From the NCBI GenBank assembly GCA_963575745.1, contig CAUYUJ010009802.1, forward strand, positions 118,967-182,966: a stretch of 64,000 nucleotides of DNA, given 5' to 3'. This DNA comes from Prorocentrum cordatum (taxonomy: Eukaryota; Sar; Dinophyceae; Prorocentrales; Prorocentraceae). The notes under the pieces were generated by a model. The model did no database searches and was not told where the DNA came from. It was given only the letters and a program-made list of their open reading frames with translations. Of the stretch, positions 11,215-20,500 are shown piece after piece. Every line of letters begins with the position of its first letter. The first letter of the stretch is position 1. The position numbers were made by a program, and so were the translations under genes.

Positions 11215-11236
11215 TCTGAGTCAAAATGGCTACGGA
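11215..11236 (-). other. Spliced-leader relic (19 of 22 positions)
   Basis: The minus strand reads TCCGTAGCCATTTTGACTCA then GA, with three differences from the conserved leader. It is immediately preceded on that strand by a TCC-rich microsatellite, the same arrangement as at 9041-9062. Confidence 0.75.
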
Positions 11237-11530
11237 AGAAGGAGGAAGAGGAGGAGGGCGAGGAGGGCGAGGAGGGCGCGGAGGACGAGGAGGGAGGGAG
11301 GGAGGGCGGGAGGGAAGAGGAAGAAGAGGAGGAGGAGGAGGAGGAGGAGGAGGAGGAAGAGAAGAAGGAGGAGAAGGAGGAGGGTGGGGGAGGAGGAGGA
11401 GGCGAAAGAGGGAGGGGGAGGAGGAGGCGAGAGGAGGAAGGGAGTGAGGGAAGAGGGAGGCGAGAGGAGGAAGGGAGGGAAGGAGGGAGGGAGGGAGGGA
11501 GCGACGGAGGGAGGGAGGGGGAGGGCCCTC
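11237..11530. repeat. GGA/GGGA microsatellite
   Basis: About 290 bases of GGA, GAA and GGGA units, purines on the plus strand. All long frames through it are low complexity. Confidence 0.95.
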
Positions 11531-12311
11531 GTCGCCGCTGCTGCTCCAGCCCCCGCTGTCCGCACCCTCGCCGGCGGGCGGCCCGCTGGCGGCGGCGCGC
11601 TTCTTGGCGCGCCGCCGTGTGCGTTGAGAGGTCACTGCAGGCTCGTCGCCGTTTGCGCCTGGTGCTCTTCTGCCTCCTGGGTCATATTCCTCCTCCTCCT
11701 CCTCAGAGTTATTCGCCCCCTAAGATTCCCTCCTCATGTTCCTCTTCATTTTCCTCCTCATATTCCTACTCGTCCTGCCTCCAGATTTTCTGGGTCTCCC
11801 AACCTCGCGCACCGCGCCCCGCGATGCGTGACGCGCGGTTATATTCGCGCCCTTTGCGCCGCCGCCCTGGGGAAGGGTGCCTCTTCAACCCACGCCGCGG
11901 TGCGCGAAGCGCGACTATCTTCGGGCCCCTGGGGGTGACCTAGACTTCCCTGCAGGTTGTTCAGCACTCGAGATTATCAGAGGAGGACCCCGCGGAGCCT
12001 CAGGAAACGCTAAGCCCCAGGAAGCCTCCAAGAGAACCGCTGACGAGACCCCTGAGTCAATGTGTGTTGCCCGTTCACCAGGTTTCTACCCAGCAGGCCT
12101 CGAGAGGCCCCACGGCTCACTTCTGGCGGTTCCCCAAGAGGCCCCGAATCGCCCCGAGATGGCACTCAGACAACACAAGAGCCCCCCAAGCCATCCCCAA
12201 TACGGCCGAACTAAGTCCCACTGCGCATCCAATGTGGCCGCCCGAGGAGTTACCAAGGCGCCAGCTAGAAAATCCCGAACTACTCGAATACTCCCGACAA
12301 CCCTAAGAAAA
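11531..12311. other. No recognised gene; degenerate minisatellite words
   Basis: GC-rich start, a pyrimidine tract near 11690-11770, then from about 11990 recurring words such as GAGGCCCCGA and GAGGACCCCG. These resemble the minisatellite at 2100-2700. No coding domain was recognised. Confidence 0.5.
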
Positions 12312-12347
12312 TTCGGTTCCAGTTCGGTTTCGGACCCCCGCGATTTA
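12312..12347 (+). repeat. Left 36-bp inverted repeat bounding the P-loop gene
   Basis: Contains the core GGACCCCCGCGATTTA. The same 36 bases occur in reverse complement at 15226-15261 with one mismatch. No other pair member was seen in the window. Confidence 0.85.
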
Positions 12348-12780
12348 CATATTTTATCCAGAAAGCCTCGCTCTCACCTCCTCCCTCTTCCTCCTCCCCC
12401 TTCCTCCTTCACTTTCCGTCTCTCCTTCCCCTCCTTCCGCCTCCCTCTTCATCCTCCTCCTCCCCCCCCCTCCTTCCTTTGTTCCCTCGGCTTCCCCAGA
12501 AAGCAACAGACCATTGGGAAAACCAAAATAAAAGCAATACAAGCAATGTTTTGGGAGAGTACAGACTGCAAGGCGAATCCGCCCGACACATTGCTGTTAT
12601 TACGTTTTTTGTTGTTGTTTTTTGTTTTCCAAGGCTCTGATCCAAAAGGGGATTCTGATCAGCAGGAGGGGGAGGGGGAGGAGGAGGAGGAGGAGGAAGA
12701 CGGCGGCGGCGACGATGGCGACGACGACGACGACGGCGGCGGCGACGAGGACACAGCGCGCTCGAGCATGCACGGTGCAC
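12348..12780. other. Pyrimidine-rich tract and GGA/CGA microsatellite
   Basis: 12362-12480 is CCT/CTT-rich. 12590-12640 is T-rich. 12666-12755 switches to GGA, then GCG/CGA triplets. Nothing coding is recognised. Confidence 0.7.
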
Positions 12781-12857
12781 TTCGACCATGATTCTTGCTT
12801 GCCTCTGCAGAACCTCTGGCTCGCTTCTCTTTCCATCGTGCCTTGATGCGGCAGAAG

Positions 12858-12881
12858 GGGGCATCCATAAATGGATGCCCC
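12858..12881. repeat. Perfect 11-bp stem hairpin
   Basis: GGGGCATCCAT and its exact complement are separated by two A residues. It is the first of three hairpins in a 360-base stretch upstream of the P-loop gene. Confidence 0.85.
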
Positions 12882-12967
12882 TTCGACGATGTGCCGCTTC
12901 GACGATGTGGCCGACATATGGAAAGGCTCCCGGGCCAGCAGCGCCGATCGGATAGCAAAACACAACG

Positions 12968-12990
12968 GGGAACCCAAATAATGGGTTCCC
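12968..12990. repeat. Perfect 9-bp stem hairpin
   Basis: GGGAACCCA pairs with TGGGTTCCC across a 5-base A/T loop. Confidence 0.8.
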
Positions 12991-13035
12991 ACCTCCGCGC
13001 CCGAAACCACTGCCGTTCGTCTGCACGTGATTTAC

Positions 13036-13130
13036 TGCCCGAACCAGAGCCTGAACCAGAGCCAGAACCAGAGCCAAAACCAAAGCCAGAACTTGAACCA
13101 GAGCCAGAACCATAACCAGAACCAAAGCCA
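13036..13130. repeat. Degenerate hexanucleotide repeat (CAGAGC/CAGAAC)
   Basis: About 15 units of CAGAGC, CAGAAC and CAAAGC. One plus frame reads as Pro-Glu/Pro-Lys dipeptides, but no surrounding coding region supports translation. Confidence 0.85.
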
Positions 13131-13192
13131 CATGTGGAGCAGCCCAGCCCAGTTCCAAGCAGACATAAGATAGTCGATCCTATCATATACAG

Positions 13193-13216
13193 GGGCATCC
13201 TTGAAAGGGGATGCCC
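13193..13216. repeat. 8-bp stem hairpin
   Basis: GGGCATCC pairs with GGATGCCC across an 8-base loop. The stem uses the same GGGCATCC word as the hairpin at 12858. Confidence 0.7.
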
Positions 13217-13379
13217 TTGCCATCCCACAGGAAACCGACGCCGACATGTTGCTTTAATGGAGCAGCACATTAGGAAGTCTCTGGCCGCCCTCCCTCCGAG
13301 AAGTTCCGTAGTGCCCGATCGGCTCAAGCTGTTTGATTGCACGCGCCTTTCGTGCCGACCCCTCTCTTTTGCGGCTGCC

Positions 13380-15107
13380 ATGGCGAGGGAGAACGTCATC
13401 CCCCCCAAGACCCTCCGCGAGACTCTCGGGACGCCGTTGGGGACGAGAACATCAATTTCGGCGAGGCCCTCGCGCACGCCGACGGCATGAAACCCCACTT
13501 CCACGCTGGCCCCACACACGGCCACGCAGGGCAAGAGGGGCTGTCGCAGATCGCGGATCTTCCTGCTGCGCCCATGAATGTCCACGCAGGCACGAACATC
13601 TCTTACTTCGGGGACCTGCTGATGAACCAGGCTTGCGATGATATCACGGACAGCGACGGGAAAAAAGTCGGTGTCCTCACTGACTGGAAGGACGCCCATG
13701 GGCAACCGTGCCGTTTGGACGTGGTCAAGGACCTTGCCACGAAGTCCAATTTCAGTGGCCTCCCTCCACCGTTCAACCTCAAGAGCCAGCCTGGTGGGCC
13801 GTACGTCATGCAGATTTTCGTCTTGGGCACTGGCGATGGCAAAGTGCACATGTTCAAGGACGTTGGCCTGAAGGGCCAGTTCCTGAAGATGGCCAACTGC
13901 GAGCCCATGTGTCATGGTACGGGCGCCGTGTATCAGTATGGGAACCAGTACAGAGCAGGCCGCAATGCGATCTGTTACCTCCTGGAGAAACTCGGCGGCC
14001 TACAGATTCGCTTCTCCACGCTGACCGCCACGGCAAAGCCTGCCAAGCGCGCGACCGAGTGGGATAAGAAGCAGGACGGGTACCGCTACATCGAGAAGAA
14101 GGGCCCGAAGAGCAACAACCGCAGTCAGTTCATGGAGTTCGCGGACAAGGACAGCAGGGCCGAGGAACACGGCGCCACCTGGTTAGCCCCATTGCCCCCT
14201 CTCCTCCCGACCCCCATCTTCGGCCGCGCGGGCCTTTTGACCGCCGAGCGATTGCGGCTAGCCCAGCAGTGCCGTTGTTCCCCCACCCCCAGGAGACCAA
14301 CGACCAGCAGTCAAAATCTACGGCTGGGAGGAGTCCCGCGTGGTCCAGGCGCTGCGGAACCACGCGAGCGGGCGCATCAACGCCAAGCGCCTCTCTGTCT
14401 GGGTGCTCACGCTGAAAGACTTCGAGCCGTGGTTCATCAACGAGGTGCTCGTGAAGATCCTGCCAACTCTCCGCCGCAACGGCGTGCTCTGGATCGGCAA
14501 GACCAGGGTGGGGAAGTCGACGGCGTCGAAGACACTTGCGCTCTTGATGTCCATGCTCGAGATCGGTGCCCTTGAGGGCGATGACAGGGAGGGCGCACCT
14601 GAGCCTTCAATTGTCACCGCCAAGCACTTTGATTTCTTCAAGGGCGAGCCCGTAGAGAGGGTGTTGCCCGCGGTGTTCGACGACGGGGACTTGCACAAGC
14701 AGGACGCGTCCGTGTTAAAGGCTTTCCTCAACCCGAGCGAGGAGGATTCCACGCTGTGGGCGAGGTGGGGGTCCAGCACGTTCGCCCCAGGGGCGTCCCG
14801 CCAGGCCGTGATCAACAGCTACGACAATGCTCTGGAGAAGCGGATGGTGGCAGACTGGCGCCAGGGGAAATTAATGGTGATCACGATCCAGCAGTTCATG
14901 GCCCTCATCGCGCCCTCCCTGAAGCAGATCACGGAGGAAGAGGACATGAAGGCCCTGCTCGCGAGGTCCCACGTCGTCGTGACCACGGACACGCGCGTGT
15001 ATTTCCGTTTGGCATCCGATGAGTTTCCAGAGGACGGCGTCGTGCCTTTCTACACATACAGCAAGAAGTCAAAGCCTGACCTCTTCAACTACTCGCCCGA
15101 GGCGTGA
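13380..15107 (+). CDS. P-loop NTPase, SF3-helicase-like, unknown function
   Basis: The C-terminal frame (from about 14301 to the stop at 15105-15107) shows a Walker A, GKTRVGKST (14496-14522), a Walker B-like AVFDDGD with Asp-Asp at 14679-14684, and VVVTTDT near 14980. That spacing recalls superfamily 3 helicases of Rep proteins. The N-terminal part (about 13430-14180) contains GTNISYFGDLLMNQ and RLDVVKDLATKSNF and matches no family I know. The two parts are in different frames, separated by a pyrimidine-rich stretch of 110-140 bases ending in CCCCCAG at 14292. This is probably an intron, though no GT donor restores the frame and dinoflagellate donors are often GC or GA. The ATG at 13380 needs a one-base shift near 13430 to join the downstream frame, so the start is uncertain. 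The gene lies between 36-bp inverted repeats, and a mobile origin is possible. Confidence 0.6.
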
Positions 15108-15225
15108 GAATGGGGCCACCCATGCCTGGAGTTGAACAGCGAACCCACGTCACTGCGGCAAACAACATCATCCAATCATCAGCGCCATCGCCACCATCGC
15201 ACCACGCCGCATTCGCAGAATTCCT

Positions 15226-15261
15226 TAAATCGCGGGGGTCCGAAACCGAACTGAAACCGAA
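15226..15261 (-). repeat. Right 36-bp inverted repeat bounding the P-loop gene
   Basis: Reverse complement of 12312-12347 with one mismatch. It lies 118 bases beyond the stop of the P-loop gene. No convincing target-site duplication was found outside the pair. Confidence 0.85.
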
Positions 15262-16822
15262 AATTCCAAGAGGCGCTCTAGAGGCTCCAAGATGTGCCCA
15301 CGGGGCCCAGAGAGGCCTCCGAGAGGCCATCCAGCAAGTCCCCAGAGAGGCCAGAAACATACTCTGTTGCATCCAGCACGGTGCGAACCGATCATAAAGA
15401 TGCGTTGTAAGGACACGAGGCCCTTGAACTACCAAGTGGATGCCGAAGTTGGACGCCCATGGGGGAGAAGGGCTAGGATGGGCCGAGAGGCAAGGACGCA
15501 AGGGGCACCATTGGAAAACTTATCGTCCTTCTGCTGCGGTTTCACTGTAGGTGTGCCGCCCTTGTCTTCACCGGAGGATGCCGCAATCGGCCCTGAAGCC
15601 CAAGCGGCCAGTAGCAACCACGAGGGGGGGCCATCGGCCCGCGCACCGAAGAGAGGGCCAGCCTCGCCTCTGCTCTGGTGGCGGCGTCCTCCGCCTCCTG
15701 GCGGCGGCGGAGGGGTGGGACGTGCAGACGCGTGACGTGTCAAGCCACGGACCCCTTTTCACGCATTGGACTTCGGGAGGTCTCTGACGGTCTTCGGTAT
15801 TCTTCGTTGTGTCCCCGACGGTCTCCAGCGAGAGAGCCAGGCGGCTGCGCTTAACACAAGGGGCCCGTGATCGAAGGCCGACGACAAGGTGGGGGGCCAG
15901 AAGACGCCGGGAAGACATGGGATTACGAGGGCATTTCAATGGTAACGAGTAGGAGGCTGATGAGCCAAATGTTCTTGCACCCCTCGCCTCCCACCTCCCC
16001 CCCACGTCCTGAGAGGATAAGGTGACGTGAAGAAACACGGTGGAGGGAAGGCATGACAGAGAAGGGATTCAGGACAGGACTGCGAAGGGGTGGGGACGCC
16101 TCAGGGCAGCTGCACATACGCTTGCCCTATCATTCCTGATACTGCTAAAACGTGCGACGACACGGCGAATCGACAATACAAACATCATGATCGACATGCG
16201 CACTCATAGTCCACACGTGTTAGCATCGAAGCTCTTGTCAATGGGCGAACCAGGAATGGCGAAGAGTCCGATGCCGGCTCTCAAATCCTTTACCCGCGTA
16301 TGCAGTCGGACGGCTCGCTATCCACAAATCTCCGCGCTCGAGCGGCCCGAAAGCTGGCGAGCACCCGCCCTGCGCTCACAACATCCGTTCACACACATGC
16401 CGCTGGCGTGCTGAGCATGACGCGTCTCGCCCAAATAGCCCTTCGCAGATCAAGGGAAACGTGATGTGGGCAAACCGTCGTAGAGGCATTACTAAACCAG
16501 CCAGTTCTACCATCCACACGTTTGTGCGCAACATTGCGTTCTTCACGGCACCCCTGCTAGATGTTTGTGTATCTACATGTACCCTGGGCTGCTTGTGCTG
16601 AAGAGTGGATAAAACATGAGCGGCCCACGAACCAAGAATGTAGAAATGCGAAACATTGCAACGATTTTGAAACACCTGATTGGGCGACGGACACTTGCAA
16701 TGCTGAATGTATCGGTCGTCGGTTACCGTGCCAAGGGTTGTGCTGTCCTGTGCGTGCTAAAGTGAAGTGCGTCGTGCCGCGATGAACTGCGTTTTGCTCT
16801 GTGGCGTTGTGTGTCAAGTTGC
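15262..16822. other. No recognised gene
   Basis: 15262-15365 carries GAGAGGCC/AGAGGCTCC minisatellite words like those at 2100-2700. A passage at 15408-15515 (AAGGACACGAGGCCCTTG, then GAGGCAAGGACGCAAGGGG) resembles 62946-63060, a dispersed repeat. The remainder shows no domain or structured element. Confidence 0.5.
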
Positions 16823-16907
16823 CCTTGGCATCCGAATTCTTTCGAACTGACCTGGATCTCGAGCTCGAGCTGCATGACCGCATAGCTCGCCCAGAGCTGG
16901 GTGCAAT
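16823..16907 (+). repeat. Dispersed 85-bp repeat, copy 1
   Basis: Begins CCTTGGCATCCGAAT and ends GAGCTGGGTGCAAT. A diverged copy in the same orientation lies at 24208-24293, on the other side of the copia element but outside its LTRs. Confidence 0.85.
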
Positions 16908-16959
16908 CGAAACGTGCGGGGCGCTCAACCAGCTCGAACTCAAGATCCGATTCAGCTTC

Positions 16960-17160
16960 GAAGCGGGACGAACCAAGAAGGGGCAAACCCAAACCGAGGC
17001 GAAACGCGCCGACTGTGGACGGACCGAGACGAGGCTGACCGAGACGTGACGATCTGAGACATGACGAAGCGAAGCGATACGAACCGAGACGAGGGCCGAA
17101 ACGACCCTCACCGAACCGGGACAAAACATACCGAGTCTGGGACGAGTCGAATCTGTTTCG
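16960..17160. repeat. Degenerate ACCGAGACGA-type repeat
   Basis: Words related to ACCGAGACGA recur every 10-14 bases (ACCGAGACGAGG, ACCGAGACGTGA, GAACCGAGACGAGG, GAACCGGGAC). It is diverged and apparently noncoding. Confidence 0.55.
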
Positions 17161-17218
17161 GCTTACCCTCCTGATACCACATGGCGTCTCCTGCCGAGGG
17201 TGGCGAACTCCGAGAGCC

Positions 17219-17223
17219 AAGAG
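17219..17223 (+). other. Target-site duplication, left (AAGAG)
   Basis: AAGAG immediately precedes the left LTR and is repeated immediately after the right LTR at 24140-24144. Confidence 0.9.
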
Positions 17224-17312
17224 TGCAACGCTCCTTTGACACAAATGAGCTGCGGACGTCAAACGATATCGATAAGAACAGATACCACTGATTGTGCACG
17301 TGAAGGGAAACA
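17224..17312 (-). repeat. 3' LTR of the copia element (89 bp)
   Basis: Identical to 24051-24139 over all 89 bases, with TG...CA ends. In element orientation it is the 3' LTR and is preceded by the polypurine tract. Confidence 0.95.
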
Positions 17313-17321
17313 CCCCCTCTC
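17313..17321 (-). promoter_or_regulatory. Polypurine tract of the copia element
   Basis: The minus strand reads GAGAGGGGG and directly joins the TG of the 3' LTR. This is the expected position for the plus-strand DNA primer. Confidence 0.85.
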
Positions 17322-17533
17322 GGACGCAGCGGACAGCGGGCCAACGCCCCACTCCCGCGGCGTCAGGGCCGCGCGTGCCTGCAGGCCTCTCGCCCGCCAG
17401 GTCCGTGCACGGCCGACCACTCCTCAATGCACATCGTCCGCAACTCCCGCCTCAGTGCGGGACATCTAGGTCCGTGGAAAAGAAAAGGAAAGAAAAGAAA
17501 ACTCATGCATCTGCCTGGCGCCACACACACGCC

Positions 17534-20500
17534 CTAGAGAGTGCGATGGAGCCGGCTGCCCTCGTCGCGCACCTTAAAGCCCATAGCCTCAAAATGCCGT
17601 CTCAGATGTGTCTGATCCAGAGCCTTCGTGAATGCATCGGCCGGGTTCTGGAGCCCCGGCACATGCTTGATCTCTACTTTGCCTGCCTTGACCTGGTCCT
17701 GGAGCCACAAGAATATCGTGTCGATGTGGCGGACCGCGCCAAGGCCCTGCCGCGTGGCGATGCCCTCGGCCGCCACGCTGTCGCTGCGCAGTAGTGGCAT
17801 CTCCAGGTGCTGCACGCCGAAGTCTTGGAGCATAGACTGGAGCCCCAAAGCGTGACTCGCACCCTTCAGCATCGCATAGTACTCGGACTCCCCTGAAGAC
17901 AGCGCCACCGTGGTCTGCTGCGTGGAAGCGTGCTTCACAAGATGGGAGCCGAGCATGAGCATCATGCCACTGCGTGATTTCCTGGTGGTAGCCTCGCCAG
18001 CCCAGTCAGCGTCTACGAAGATCTCGATGCGCGTGGGGACCTCCTGCAGCTTGAATACCAGCGAGCCTGCCCTGGCCTGCTTGAGGTATCTCCCCAGGCG
18101 CTTCAGGTCCATCATGTCCGACTCACGTGGAGTCTTCATCGACTTGGCCAGAGAAGACGCTATGTAGCTGAGGTCCGGCCTGTCCTGCCCGATGTAGCTC
18201 GCACGCATGACCAGCGAGCGGTAGAGCTTGGACTGTGCGTCATCGAGCGTCTGGGACTGCGAGGCTTCTATCATCTCGGTCACACTCTTCTTGACCGCGG
18301 GCGTCTGCACCGGCTTGGCGTCGCACAGGTGCAGGTCCCGAAGGATCATGTCCACGTGGCGGACGTCAGACTCGATGCGTGCCTCACCTGCGGCGGGATC
18401 CCAGATGAGCACGCGGTTCAGGTAGACCGTGCTCTGGACCCCTTCGGCCGCCGAGGAGAGGCGGCCCGTGACCTTGTAGTCATACTTCTTCAACAACTCG
18501 TCGAACCAGGCCTCGTCGTCTGCATACATCAGCACGCCGAAGTCGTCGCCATGCACCTCGAGGGCGATGTCACGCCCTGGGTGCCACAGGATGGCGGGGC
18601 TCGACTTCCCTTGCAGGAACTCGACGGACTTGAGCAGCTCGACGTAGTCACCCTGCCAGACCTGGCTCGCATCCATCGTGCCGTACATCGTGCGAAGGAG
18701 AAGTCCGACGAGTGGCTCCTCCTCGCCCTGGCGCTCCTCGGGCGGAAGCTCCACCCAGAGGCGCCTCTGCACGTGCCCGTAGAAGTGGGCACGCGACACG
18801 TCGTAGAACTTGTACAGCACCTCGCGGGGCTCCGAGCTCTGGAACTGCTCGAACGCCCTGCTGAGGAAAAGGCTGACCAGCGCCTTGAACGCCTCCAGCG
18901 GTGGCGTCCCCGAGAAGAGGTCCTGCTGCGGCGGCAGCAGCCCCTCGGCGCGCCGGCGAACCTTCATCTCCCGTGCCACGAGCCTCGAGCGGTACAACGG
19001 TCGCTCGAGGTCCCCCTTGTTGGTGTCAATCCACCGCGTGTCGATGGCACGACCTCCTTCCGCCTCCATCTCGCGGCGTGGAACCTTCTTCCACACTCCG
19101 CGGCTGCGGCACCACTCCAGCTCCTCAGCCCTGGCCTCCTTCACCTTCAGCGGGTCGAGGAAGCCCCCGCGGACGTCGTCCGCGAACGCCTCCGCCTCCT
19201 GGTCCATATCCTCGGCGTGAGGCGAGGGCCCGGCGGTGAAGCCCGCCAGGTCAGACAGCGATTCTCGAACTCGAAGTTCCTCCCCGAGGCCGCGAAGGAT
19301 GGCTCTGACCAGGCGGGGTGGGTACACCTGCGCCTTTCGAGCCCTCCTGTCACCGATCAAGTGCACGTGCCGGTAGGGTTCGCCGCCGATGGACTGGCAG
19401 CGGCACTCCCCAGCAAGGATGTCGGCCAAGACCTGCGAGTTCGTCAGCCAGCCCGTCTCCTTGCGCACGAATGCCTCGCGCCCATCAGGCCCCTGAGCGT
19501 GGAGGCCCCAGCGGCACATCGGGCCGCGCACAAAGTACACGCCCGGCAACTCCCTGACCCTCTGGACGCACGGCCGCGACCAGGAGGATGCTCCCCAGGG
19601 ATGTTCATGCAGGAAAAGTGCTCCTCGCTGATGCCTGCTCTCGCACACCTTCATGGAGAACTCCAGGTGTGTCTCACCCTCGAGGACCTCGGAAGCCACG
19701 ATGCCCTCGTCCCGCTTGAAGTTGCTGAGCTGCCTGAGCTTGGAGAAGACCGTGCACGGCGGAGAGGTCACGGTGAGGAGAGGGTCCTCCTCCAACAGCT
19801 TCTTCATGACTGCTCGGCGGTGGTCCTCGCGAAGCAAGTCCCAGCCGGTGTAGAGGTCCGCCGCGAGGCCTGCCGTCAGGCCCATGCCGAGCGCCTTCCC
19901 TTTGAAGCGCTCGGGCGAGTAGACCTCCGCGAGGTCGACCCCGTTGATCTCGGTCAACAGCGCGGACACCTCCTTCAGCTCCTTGATCGACATGACGTTG
20001 TTGCCGATCAGGTCCGTGGCGCTCACCAGCGCCAGGATCTCCCTGTAGATCTTGCCCTTGACCTCGTCAAAGGCGCCGACGTCCATGGAGCTGCCAGCTC
20101 GTGCAGCTGGTCCTGCCAAGTCCTCCATGTCGCCACCTCCTCTAGCCCCCTCTGGGCTAGGAGCGGGCTGCACCAGCCCGGCGGACACTGCCGCGCTCGC
20201 CGGTCCAGCCGACGAGCTCGAGCCTCCGTCCACTATCATCTGCCCGTGGAGGTCCGGCTCGCTCCCGGCTCTCTTGAGCCCCCTTGGCCCGTCTCGCAAC
20301 TGCGGCGGGCGGCGCTCCTCGGCTGACACGCTCGCAGCACGCTTCCTCGATGCTGCCGGTGGCGTCGCCGGGGCGCCCGCGCGTGGACCTGCCATGGCCA
20401 CGTCTGCGCCGGGCCCTGCCGCGGCGCCTCCTCCGCTGCTGGCCGCAGCGGCTCCTCCGCCGCTGGCTGCGGCTGCTCCAGGCTGGGGCGCCGGCTGCGC

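Noticed and set aside
13337-14575. Single 412-residue frame across the P-loop gene's 5' part
   Set aside because: Its last 130 residues read through the likely intron in the wrong frame and lose the P-loop domain, so the frame is not taken as one protein.
18329-20326. 665-residue plus-strand open frame
   Set aside because: It is the antisense shadow of the copia pol gene, whose minus-strand frame carries all catalytic motifs. It stays open only because of GC-rich codon use.
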